Shown here: piece after piece, positions 22,315-30,948 of the stretch
Position numbering within the stretch: the stretch's first letter is position 1
Layout of the letters: every line of letters starts with the position of its first letter
Notes under the pieces: model-generated
Told to the model about the DNA's origin: nothing
The model's database searches: none
The model's input: only the letters and a program-made list of their open reading frames with translations
Source of the DNA: an uncultured Enterobacterales bacterium
Lineage (GTDB): Bacteria > Pseudomonadota > Gammaproteobacteria > Enterobacterales > Enterobacteriaceae
Direction: 5' to 3'
DNA: 64,000 nucleotides
Assembly (NCBI GenBank): GCA_946478305.1
Contig: CAMLBO010000001.1
Span: 1 to 64,000, forward strand
Program-made: the position numbers and the translations under genes

Positions 22315-22784
22315 GGGGTGACCCCTGCGCCTTCAAAACGGAATACGCTTTCACAGGCCTCTTTCAGGCCCGCATCCTGTGAACTGGTACAGCTCCGGGC
22401 CCAGGTGATCCCGCCTGTGGCAGTATCAACGGTCGGTGTCATCACGACACTCAGGTTATTTAATGCCTGCTGCCCGGTCAGACTAATCACCCCAGCGGCA
22501 ACCTGAACCCGGCTGACGTAGCGCGTAGTCGCCGCAGCCGGGATTCCCTGACTGGCGATATTACAGGGCGTCAGCGATCCTTGGTCAATCACGCAGAGTT
22601 CGACACCGGTTTTGTAGGGCACCATAGTTTGCAGCATGTCGGTTAGTGCGGCTTTCTGGATGTAGCTTTGATAGGCAGGAATACCGATGGCGCTGAGGAT
22701 TGCGATAATCGCAATGACCACCATCAGTTCGATCAGGGTAAATCCGCCTTGTTTAAGGTTGTCGTGCTTAGCATTCTTGTTCAT
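22311..22784 (-). CDS. ppdD: Type IV prepilin PpdD
   Basis: PpdD is the major type IV pilin-like protein of enterobacteria. The 157-residue precursor has a short leader ending in Gly-Gly followed by the prepilin signature GFTLIELMVVIAIIAILS with Phe+1 and Glu+5, cleaved and N-methylated by a prepilin peptidase encoded elsewhere. The first helix is about 28 residues long. Four cysteines in the mature part (CVIDQ, PCNIA, RSCTS, EACES) could form two disulfides. First gene of the ppdD-hofB-hofC operon. Confidence 0.94.
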   Translation of the reverse strand: MNKNAKHDNLKQGGFTLIELMVVIAIIAILSAIGIPAYQSYIQKAALTDMLQTMVPYKTGVELCVIDQGSLTPCNIASQGIPAAATTRYVSRVQVAAGVISLTGQQALNNLSVVMTPTVDTATGGITWARSCTSSQDAGLKEACESVFRFEGAGVTP

Positions 22785-23035
22785 TTTCCGGTCCTTGGTG
22801 TTGGCTAAAAGTGGTTTTCCATCAGCAAGTTATCTGCTTAAAAAATCCTGTGCCATCGCCAGAAATGAGATCTCTATGACCTCTCGTAAAATAAAAATGT
22901 AAGTGATGTAGAGCGCCAAAAAGTTTGCGGCCTGTCTCCCAGGAGTGACTAACGCTGCGAAAAGAGGCTAATGACATAGCTGAAAGTATGAGAGGTTTAT
23001 GGGTAATCACAGGGAAGGGGGGAGATCGTAGTAGA

Positions 23036-23061
23036 AGCCCTCTGAATCAACACAGAGGGCT
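23036..23061 (-). terminator. Terminator after nadC
   Basis: On the reverse strand AGCCCTCTG and CAGAGGGCT form a 9-base stem with an 8-base loop, followed by TCT. The rest of the ppdD-nadC gap (22785-23035) is AT-rich and probably holds the ppdD promoter; I see no further gene in it. Confidence 0.7.
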
Positions 23062-23076
23062 GAAAATGTCTGATAA

Positions 23077-24030
<954 letters not shown>

Positions 24031-24064
24031 TTAGTACCACCAAAGCACATCATTGAGGTCCTTG

Positions 24065-24634
24065 ATGCAGTTAGAACATGGCTGGATTACCGAAGCCCGG
24101 CGGGTGATTTCACCCCATTGCGATCGCCGCCCCGAAGATGAACCCCCTTCGCTGCTGGTTGTCCATAACATCAGTTTACCGCCCGGTCAGTTTGGTGGCC
24201 CTTATATTGATCAACTCTTTACCGGCACGCTGAATCCAGCTGATGATCCCTATTTTGCTGAGATCAATCACCTGCGCGTAGCGGCACATTGTCTTATCCG
24301 TCGTGATGGCGAAATCGTGCAGTATGTCCCTTTTGACAAACGGGCGTGGCATGCCGGCGTATCGGTATGGCGTGGCAGGGAGCGTTGTAACGATTTCTCC
24401 ATTGGCATTGAACTGGAAGGCACGGATTTTGTTCCTTTCACTGAGGCGCAATATTCGAGCCTGGCTGCTATCAGCGCATTATTAACGAAGTACTATCCCA
24501 TTGGTTTTGATGCTATTGCCGGGCACAGTGATATCGCCCCTGGACGTAAAACCGATCCTGGACCTGAGTTTGACTGGAAGCACTTTTTGTCTTTATTAAA
24601 GCAACATCAGGTTAACGACAGCGCCGAAGATTAA
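24065..24634 (+). CDS. ampD: 1,6-anhydro-N-acetylmuramyl-L-alanine amidase
   Basis: AmpD is a cytoplasmic zinc amidase that cleaves recycled anhydro-muropeptides; its loss raises AmpC beta-lactamase through AmpR in related bacteria. The 189-residue protein shows the zinc ligands in VVHNISLPPG and in GHSDIAPGRKTDPG (His and Asp), and the active-site Glu in IGIELEGTD. The ATG at 24065 has GAGG at 24055 and fits the family; the TTG at 24053 would add four residues. ampE follows after 68 bases. Confidence 0.96.
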   Translation: MQLEHGWITEARRVISPHCDRRPEDEPPSLLVVHNISLPPGQFGGPYIDQLFTGTLNPADDPYFAEINHLRVAAHCLIRRDGEIVQYVPFDKRAWHAGVSVWRGRERCNDFSIGIELEGTDFVPFTEAQYSSLAAISALLTKYYPIGFDAIAGHSDIAPGRKTDPGPEFDWKHFLSLLKQHQVNDSAED

Positions 24635-24702
24635 CGTAGACTGTTTAGCGATGGATACGCCGTTTTATACTCCGTGTCGTGCAAAAGAGAGAGTAATTAC
24701 TG

Positions 24703-25557
24703 ATGACGTTATTTACCCTATTGCTGGTGCTGGCGTGGGAACGCCTGTTTAAGTTGGGTGAGCACTGGCAGTTAGATCACCGCTTTGAAGGCATTTTCCG
24801 CCGTGGTAGCAATACTACCCTCACTAAAACGCTGGCCATCACTATCCTCTGGATGGCGCTGCTGTGGGTCGTATTGCGTGCATTTCAGGGCCTCTTTTTT
24901 GGCGTGCCGTCATTGTTACTGTGGGTGGTTATCTGCCTGTTTTGTATCGGGGCCGGGATCAAGCGCAAACACTACCGCGCCTATTTAAAATCGGCCCGTC
25001 AGGGGGATGCCAATGCCTGTTCTCAAATGGCTGAAGAGCTTGCGCTGATTCATGGTCTGCCGGTGGATTGCACGGAAGAAGTACGTCTGCGTGAGCTACA
25101 AAACGCCCTGCTGTGGATTAACTTTCGCTACTATCTGGCGCCGTTGTTCTGGTTTGTGGTGTTTGGCCCTTACGGCCCTGTTGCACTCGGTGGTTATGCG
25201 GTGTTGCGCGGTTATCAAACCTGGTTGGCGCGGCATGCTACACCACTTAAACGCTCGCAGTCGGGTGTTGATGCTCTGTTGCATGTGCTTGATTGGATTC
25301 CGGTAAGACTGGCCGGTGTCGCTTATGCGCTGTTCGGACATGGCGAGAAAGCGCTCCCTGCCTGGTTCGCCTCTCTGGGAGATATCCACACTTCTCAGTA
25401 TCTGGTTCTGACCCGCCTTGCGCAGTTTTCACTGGCCCGGGATCCACATACCGATCCGGTTCAGACCCCGCGTGCCGCCGTTGCTTTGGCTCGCAAAGTC
25501 ACCATGATTATTCTGGTGGTGGTGGCTGTGTTGACGATTTATGGCACGTTGATCTGA
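24703..25557 (+). CDS. ampE: Inner-membrane protein AmpE
   Basis: AmpE is an inner-membrane protein co-encoded with ampD; its function is not settled, though it has been proposed to sense or signal in beta-lactamase induction. The 284-residue protein has membrane segments at about 1-15, 45-65, 68-85, 140-165 and 262-283. It matches E. coli AmpE closely in [22 protein letters not shown] and [16 protein letters not shown]. It is followed by a strong terminator shared with the GH43 gene. Confidence 0.94.
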   Translation: MTLFTLLLVLAWERLFKLGEHWQLDHRFEGIFRRGSNTTLTKTLAITILWMALLWVVLRAFQGLFFGVPSLLLWVVICLFCIGAGIKRKHYRAYLKSARQGDANACSQMAEELALIHGLPVDCTEEVRLRELQNALLWINFRYYLAPLFWFVVFGPYGPVALGGYAVLRGYQTWLARHATPLKRSQSGVDALLHVLDWIPVRLAGVAYALFGHGEKALPAWFASLGDIHTSQYLVLTRLAQFSLARDPHTDPVQTPRAAVALARKVTMIILVVVAVLTIYGTLI

Positions 25558-25575
25558 CCCGTTGATGAGCCAAAT

Positions 25576-25612
25576 AAAAAGCCCGGCGTGATGTCACTGC
25601 CGGGCTTTTTTT
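25576..25612. terminator. Bidirectional terminator between ampE and the GH43 gene
   Basis: AAAAAGCCCGGC and GCCGGGCTTTTTTT flank a short loop. The stop codon of the reverse-strand GH43 gene overlaps the T-run at 25611. Confidence 0.88.
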
Positions 25613-26594
25613 ATGCTTTATGTTGCTGTTTAGTCAGCGGCCGGTTATCCGCCGGAGGTTCACCCAATAGCGGCATGCCGTTGTTATCCCATTCGAGGCT
25701 TTTAATACGGGTATGCCGGTTTGGGTCATATAAAGGGTCACCTTCAATGTCGGTGTAATTTCTGGCGTGATAAACCAGTATATCCCGGTCATTTTCATCA
25801 CGTGTAAAGCTGTTGTGTCCAGGCCCAAATTGGCAGTTATCAGTCTGCGTGGTAAACACGGGTTTTGGTGATTTATGCCACTGTGCCGGGTCGGTGATGT
25901 CGCTGTTAACATCCGCCCATAGCAGGCCAATGCAGTAATTTTCATCGGTAGCGCTGGCGGAGTAGCTGATGAAAATTTTGTTGCCATGGGTGATAACCGC
26001 CGGTCCTTCATTGACCCAAAAGCCCTGAATCTCCCACTCAAGTTCCGGTTTGCTGAGCATCACCGGTACCGTTTTTAGCGTCCAGGGATTTTCCATTTCA
26101 GCCAGATAGAGATTGGAGTTGCCACGGATTGCTGGATCTTTCTGCGCCCATAAATAGTAGCTTTTCCCATGGTGCCTAAAATGAGTCGCATCCAGAGAAA
26201 AACTGTCGAATTGCGTGGATATCTGCCCTTTTTCGACCCATTTTCCTTTCAGCGGATCGGCATCTGCGCATTCGAGTACGTACATCCGGTGCTGGAAAAG
26301 ACCGTCGACAATCTCCTGTGAAGGTGCGGCTGCAAAGTAGATGTACCACCTACTGTCAATAAAATGCAGTTCCGGTGCCCAGATTAATGCGCTCATCGGA
26401 CCGGACTCAGGCTTATGCCATACGATCGCAGCTTCAACATCAGCCAGCCCGGTCAGCGTAGAAGACTTTCGAATTTCCAGTCGATCATATTCAGGTACTG
26501 AAGCGATGAAATAATAGTCTCCGTCATTGTGTCGCCAGATATGCGGGTCAGCCCTCTGTTCAATCAACGGATTGGGATAAACAGTATTACTCAT
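25611..26594 (-). CDS. Glycoside hydrolase family 43 protein (probable arabinofuranosidase or xylosidase)
   Basis: A 327-residue cytoplasmic protein (no signal peptide) with the five-bladed GH43 pattern. The three catalytic acids are visible: Asp16 in QRADPHIW, Asp135 in FSLDATHF and Glu196 in VNEGPAV; the conserved His260 is in FGPGHNSF. The overall pattern resembles exo-acting alpha-L-arabinofuranosidases of GH43, but beta-xylosidase activity cannot be excluded from sequence alone. It overlaps the upstream transporter gene by 8 bases, with its AGGAG ribosome-binding site inside that gene. Together they would import and split short pentose oligosaccharides (inference). Confidence 0.85.
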   Translation of the reverse strand: MSNTVYPNPLIEQRADPHIWRHNDGDYYFIASVPEYDRLEIRKSSTLTGLADVEAAIVWHKPESGPMSALIWAPELHFIDSRWYIYFAAAPSQEIVDGLFQHRMYVLECADADPLKGKWVEKGQISTQFDSFSLDATHFRHHGKSYYLWAQKDPAIRGNSNLYLAEMENPWTLKTVPVMLSKPELEWEIQGFWVNEGPAVITHGNKIFISYSASATDENYCIGLLWADVNSDITDPAQWHKSPKPVFTTQTDNCQFGPGHNSFTRDENDRDILVYHARNYTDIEGDPLYDPNRHTRIKSLEWDNNGMPLLGEPPADNRPLTKQQHKA

Positions 26595-28023
26595 GCTTTA
26601 GCTCCTTGTGGACAACTGGCAGCGTTACTGCGCCATCAGTTATTTTTGCCTCATGATATTCATTCAGTTCGCGGTAATTACGGCGGCGGGTGTCCAAATC
26701 GGCCTGAATATTCTGCATGGTTTTGCGGTCGAGTTTCAGTAAACGCACCACGCCTGCGGTGATCAGATAACCCACGCCCGGGATCACGGTGAATAACAGC
26801 ACGATGCCGTTGATGGCGTGATCGCTCTGGCGCGCGGCACCCGCATCGTATCCATAGCCGGAAAGCAGGAAGCCCACCATCGCGCCCGCCACCGCCAGTC
26901 CGCATTTCAGGAAGAATAGATTCCCTGAGAAGCTGATACCGGTAATGCGTTTGCCGGTTTTCCATTCGCCGTAATCATCTACGTCGGCCATCAACGACCA
27001 GTGCAGCGGGGAAGGGAGCTGGTGGAGGATATTAAGCACAAAATAGGCCACCAAAATCAGCGTTGTGGCGTGCGGATCGAGGAAATAGAATCCGCAGGAG
27101 AATAGGGTCAGGACGATGTTGGTCCAGAAGAACACTTTCAATTTGCAGTATTTATCGGTTAGCGGCTTCGCAAGCGCGCTGCCAATCATCATGCCGACCA
27201 CGCCGAGGCTGATAAACATGCTGGCAAACGAAGTTGATTTTTCCATCACCCAGGTGACGTAATACATCGTGGCCGCCATGCGGATAAAACCGGGGCAGAC
27301 GTTGCAGAAAGTCAGCAAGAGAATGCGCACCCACTGGTCGTTTTTCCATACATCTTTGAGATCTGACTTCAGCGCATGTTTGGACGGCACGGCGGGTTGG
27401 ATACGCTCCTTCACGAAGCTAAAACAGAACAGGAACATGAACAGCGCAATGATGGCCATCACGCCCATCGACATCTGATAGCCCTTAGCTTTATCTGCCC
27501 CACCAAACCAGTCGGCCATTGGCAGTAAGGTGGAGGAGAGGATAAGCGTCGCAATACCCACCATAAAAAACCGGTAGGACTGGCAGGCCACGCGTTCATG
27601 CGGGTCCGCGGTGATCACGCCACCCAGGGAGCAGTAAGGGATGTTGATCGCCGTGTAGGTCAGCGACATCAGGAAGTAAGTGACGAACGCATAGATAACT
27701 TTGCTGTTATAGCTCCAGTCAGGCGTGGTGAACATCAGTACGCTAAAGAGCACATAAGGCACGCAGATCCACAGCAGATAGGGACGAAAACGGCCCCAAC
27801 GGGTCGTAGTTCTGTCGGCAATCGCCCCCATAATAGGGTCAGTCACGGCGTCAATAACGCGTACGGAGAGCAGCAAAATACCGACCAACGCAGGGGCCAA
27901 GCCAAAAACATCGGTGTAAAAATAGTTGAGGAACAGCATGATGGCGCCGCCAATCATGTTGCAGCCTGCGTCCCCCATGCCATAGGCAACCTTCTCTTTA
28001 AATGACAGCGCGCCTTCCTTCAT
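26587..28023 (-). CDS. Sugar:cation symporter of the GPH family
   Basis: A 478-residue membrane protein of the glycoside-pentoside-hexuronide:cation symporter family, related to the E. coli YagG/YicJ and XynT-type carriers. It has about twelve membrane segments and the family motifs GMGDAGCNMIGG at the N-terminus and DAVTDPIMGAIADRTTTRWGRFRPYLL in loop 2-3 (in two parts: DAVTDPIMGA and DRTTTRWGRFRPYL). Two in-frame ATGs (28029 and 28023) follow GGAG; the second has the better spacing. The linked GH43 gene suggests xyloside or arabinoside uptake. No regulator gene is adjacent. Confidence 0.87.
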   Translation of the reverse strand: MKEGALSFKEKVAYGMGDAGCNMIGGAIMLFLNYFYTDVFGLAPALVGILLLSVRVIDAVTDPIMGAIADRTTTRWGRFRPYLLWICVPYVLFSVLMFTTPDWSYNSKVIYAFVTYFLMSLTYTAINIPYCSLGGVITADPHERVACQSYRFFMVGIATLILSSTLLPMADWFGGADKAKGYQMSMGVMAIIALFMFLFCFSFVKERIQPAVPSKHALKSDLKDVWKNDQWVRILLLTFCNVCPGFIRMAATMYYVTWVMEKSTSFASMFISLGVVGMMIGSALAKPLTDKYCKLKVFFWTNIVLTLFSCGFYFLDPHATTLILVAYFVLNILHQLPSPLHWSLMADVDDYGEWKTGKRITGISFSGNLFFLKCGLAVAGAMVGFLLSGYGYDAGAARQSDHAINGIVLLFTVIPGVGYLITAGVVRLLKLDRKTMQNIQADLDTRRRNYRELNEYHEAKITDGAVTLPVVHKELKHE

Positions 28024-28161
28024 GGACATTCTCTCCGTACCCGTTAAGAAACTGCTTGATGGGAATGAGTATTGTCTGGTCTGGTGGTGATCTGTCAGGA
28101 GGTAAGAGGTGTAGAGATGGACAATTTAGTCACGCAGAGCAAACTGTGACGCAGATAACAA

Positions 28162-28194
28162 AGCGCCCCGGTAAGTTAACTTAACCGGGGCGCT
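28162..28194 (-). terminator. Terminator after aroP
   Basis: AGCGCCCCGGT and ACCGGGGCGCT make an 11-base stem. On the reverse strand it follows aroP; on the + strand it is followed by TTTT. The 28030-28161 stretch upstream of the transporter also holds an inverted repeat GTCAC...GTGAC (28129-28150), a possible operator. Confidence 0.75.
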
Positions 28195-28220
28195 TTTCGC
28201 TTAACAACCATCAAGGACGT

Positions 28221-29591
28221 TTACGCGTTAACGGATTTCCCGCTTTGCTGATTTTTAATCCAGTAACCCACACCGAGGATTAAAATCCAGACCGGAATCA
28301 ACCACACGGAGATGGCCATGCCCGGCGTGATTGCCATGATCACCAGGATACCTGCCATGAACAGCAGGCAGAGATAGTTACCGAATGGGTACAGCAACGC
28401 TTTAAACTTAGTGTCCACCCCTTCACGACGCATCGCCTGACGGAATTTGATGTGTGCAAGGCTGATCATCGCCCAGTTGATCACCAACGCGGATACGACC
28501 AGGGCCATCAGCAGTCCAAAAGCTTCGCCCGGCATCAGGTAGTTAATGAGCACGCACAGCGCAGTGGTAGTAGCCGAAACAAGGATAGAGGCTACCGGAA
28601 CGCCACGCTTGTCTACTTTAAGTAATGATTTTGGCGCATTACCCTGTTGGGCAAGCCCAAACAACATGCGGCTGTTGCAATAAACACAGCTGTTATAAAC
28701 CGAAAGCGCAGCGGTCAGGATCACCACATTCAGGGCATTAGCGACCAGCGCATCGCCCAGTTCGTGGAAAATCAGGACAAATGGGCTGGTGTCAGGCCCG
28801 ACGCGGGTCCATGGCATCAATGAAAGCAGAACAGCCAGAGAGCCTACATAGAAAATCAGGATACGGTAGATAACCTGATTGGTGGCTTTAGGAATGCTGA
28901 CTTCCGGATTATCCGCTTCCGCGGCAGTGATCCCCACCAGTTCCAGGCCACCGAATGAGAACATGATGATGGCCATCATCATCACCAGCCCGGTCATGCC
29001 ATGAGGCAGGAATCCGCCCTGTTCCCACAGATTACGCACGGTGGCTTGTGGGCCCGCGGTATCGCTGAACAGTAGCCAGCCGCCGAACAGAATCATCGCT
29101 ACCACAGCGACGACTTTAATGATGGCGAACCAGAACTCCATTTCCCCAAAGACTTTTACGTTGGTGAGGTTGATGGCGTTGATCAGCACAAAGAAGACGG
29201 CAGCCGAAGCCCAGGTTGGGATTTCCGGGTACCAGAATTGAATATATTTACCGACCGCGGTCAGTTCCGCCATGGCGACCAGGACGTAGAGAACCCAGTA
29301 GTTCCAGCCAGAAGCGAAACCCGCAAAGCCGCCCCAGTATTTATAAGCAAAATGGCTGAAAGAACCGGCAACCGGCTCTGCAACCACCATTTCACCCAGT
29401 TGGCGCATAATTAAGAAGGCAATAAATCCAGCGATAGCGTAGCCGAGAATAATCCCCGGGCCTGCGGACTGGATAACGGAAGCGCTGCCCAGAAACAGCC
29501 CTGTTCCGACGGCACCGCCCAGCGCAATCAGCTGAATATGACGGTTTTTGAGTCCGCGCTTCAGCTCATCGCCATGTTGTTGATCATCCAT
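28221..29591 (-). CDS. aroP: Aromatic amino acid permease AroP
   Basis: AroP is a proton-driven inner-membrane permease for Phe, Tyr and Trp, of the APC superfamily. The 456-residue protein has twelve hydrophobic segments and matches E. coli AroP closely, including LKNRHIQLIALGGAVGTGLF at the start of helix 1, PVAGSFSHFAYKYWGG, and SFGGLELVGITAAEA in helix 6. It lies upstream of and divergent from pdhR, as in E. coli, with TyrR-type boxes ahead of its start. Confidence 0.95.
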   Translation of the reverse strand: MDDQQHGDELKRGLKNRHIQLIALGGAVGTGLFLGSASVIQSAGPGIILGYAIAGFIAFLIMRQLGEMVVAEPVAGSFSHFAYKYWGGFAGFASGWNYWVLYVLVAMAELTAVGKYIQFWYPEIPTWASAAVFFVLINAINLTNVKVFGEMEFWFAIIKVVAVVAMILFGGWLLFSDTAGPQATVRNLWEQGGFLPHGMTGLVMMMAIIMFSFGGLELVGITAAEADNPEVSIPKATNQVIYRILIFYVGSLAVLLSLMPWTRVGPDTSPFVLIFHELGDALVANALNVVILTAALSVYNSCVYCNSRMLFGLAQQGNAPKSLLKVDKRGVPVASILVSATTTALCVLINYLMPGEAFGLLMALVVSALVINWAMISLAHIKFRQAMRREGVDTKFKALLYPFGNYLCLLFMAGILVIMAITPGMAISVWLIPVWILILGVGYWIKNQQSGKSVNA

Positions 29592-29647
29592 TTACGGATC
29601 CTCTGTCGTTTGGGTAAACCCCATACAAATCTGCAGCTTAAGCAAGT

Positions 29648-29688
29648 TGTAAGGCGATGATTACAGTTATTGTATCTATTTATTTACG
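29648..29688 (-). promoter_or_regulatory. Paired TyrR boxes upstream of aroP
   Basis: Box 1 is TGTAAG-N6-ATTACA (29648-29665), close to the TGTAAA-N6-TTTACA consensus. Box 2 is TGTATC-N6-TTTACG (29671-29688), weaker. They are 5 bases apart and end 57 bases before the aroP start. E. coli aroP is repressed by TyrR through a strong plus weak box pair, so the same control is likely. The remaining 29689-29910 stretch is AT-rich with no gene seen. Confidence 0.6.
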
Positions 29689-29910
29689 GCTTCCATGCGA
29701 TAAAAAAACAGCATGAACTACCGCTGTCGCAAGAATAGTGATATGCGGGAGAATTTGCACCTGCTTTATGCACTAACTGAATAACGAATAAGCAAAACCT
29801 ACAGGAAATTGTCTGAGATCTAAAAAATGTGATCTCAACCCGGGCAAAAATTTTAAATGATAAATATTTGTTAAAATGTGCGGGGCTTGCTCAATTCTTG
29901 GGAGGCTATA

Positions 29911-29939
29911 TGGACACAAGGTGAATACTTTGTTACTTT
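29911..29939 (+). promoter_or_regulatory. Probable pdhR promoter
   Basis: TGGACA (29911-29916) and TACTTT (29934-29939) are 17 bases apart. Transcription from here would start near 29946 and put the PdhR operator at about +11, as in E. coli. Confidence 0.5.
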
Positions 29940-29955
29940 ACGGCCACGTTTTTTA

Positions 29956-29972
29956 AATTGGTATTACCAATT
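29956..29972 (+). promoter_or_regulatory. PdhR operator
   Basis: AATTGGTATTACCAATT is a perfect 7-base inverted repeat with a 3-base centre, matching the PdhR consensus ATTGGT-N3-ACCAAT. PdhR released by pyruvate would derepress pdhR-aceEF. Confidence 0.92.
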
Positions 29973-30017
29973 TACTCCGCGCACTCACAGATACGCTACT
30001 CGTAGAGAACAGCTCAC

Positions 30018-30788
30018 ATGGCTTACAGCAAAATTCGACAGCCTAAGTTATCCGATGTGATCGAGCAGCAACTGGAGTTCCTGATCCTTGAAGGGACGCT
30101 GCGTCCGGGCGAGAAGTTACCTCCCGAGCGTGAGTTGGCGAAGCAATTTGACGTTTCGCGTCCCTCTTTGAGAGAAGCAATCCAAAGTCTTGAAGGCAAA
30201 GGCCTGCTCCTTCGCCGCCAAGGTGGTGGCACATTTGTGCAGAGCAATCTCTGGCAAAGCGTGAGTGATCCGCTGGCTGAACTGCTCGCCGACCATCCTG
30301 AATCACAATTTGATCTCCTGGAAACACGTCACGCACTTGAGGGCATTGGTGCCTATTACGCCGCGCTCCGGGGAACTGACGATGATTTACAACGTATCCG
30401 CGACTGCCACCTGCTGATTCAGGTTGCGCAGGAGAGTGGGGATTTGGACGCTGAAGCAGACGCCGTTATGCAATATCAGGTCGCTGTAACAGAAGCCGCG
30501 CACAATGTGGTGCTGCTGCATTTGCTCCGTTGTATGGGACCGATGCTGGAGAAAAACGTCCGACAGAATTTTGAATTGCTCTATGCACGCCGGGAAATGC
30601 TGGCGGTGGTGAGCAAGCACCGCGCCGGGATCTTCGAAGCGATTGTGGCACGCGAACCAGAAAAAGCGCGTGAAGCATCACACCGTCACCTGGCGTTTAT
30701 TGAAGAAGTTATGCTGGATGTGAGCCGCGAGCGCAGTCGTCGCGACCGGTCATTACGTCGTCTCCAGCAGCGTAAAGAAGAAAATTAG
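30018..30788 (+). CDS. pdhR: Pyruvate-sensing transcription repressor PdhR
   Basis: PdhR is a GntR/FadR-family repressor that leaves DNA when it binds pyruvate and controls pdhR-aceEF-lpd and respiratory genes. The 256-residue protein has an N-terminal winged helix ([33 protein letters not shown], in segments [10 protein letters not shown] and [12 protein letters not shown]) and an all-helical FCD effector domain. The first 60 residues are almost identical to E. coli. Its own operator sits 46 bases upstream of the start, so autoregulation is expected. aceE follows after 160 bases. Confidence 0.98.
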   Translation: MAYSKIRQPKLSDVIEQQLEFLILEGTLRPGEKLPPERELAKQFDVSRPSLREAIQSLEGKGLLLRRQGGGTFVQSNLWQSVSDPLAELLADHPESQFDLLETRHALEGIGAYYAALRGTDDDLQRIRDCHLLIQVAQESGDLDAEADAVMQYQVAVTEAAHNVVLLHLLRCMGPMLEKNVRQNFELLYARREMLAVVSKHRAGIFEAIVAREPEKAREASHRHLAFIEEVMLDVSRERSRRDRSLRRLQQRKEEN

Positions 30789-30948
30789 TCCACCAGGGCT
30801 ACGTTACGTTCTTATTTTGAGAACTGCGGCAACTAAACTGACGGGCCTGTCTTCGTGTGCTTTGTCTGACATGAAGATCCTGCACCAGAGCGCAGGAAGA
30901 CAGGTTCCAGATAAACCAACGTATTAGATACAGATAAGGAAAAGCACC

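Noticed and set aside
28129-28150. Possible CRP site upstream of the GPH transporter
   Set aside because: The half-sites are in the wrong order (TCAC before GTGA) and the spacing is 12 rather than 6 bases.
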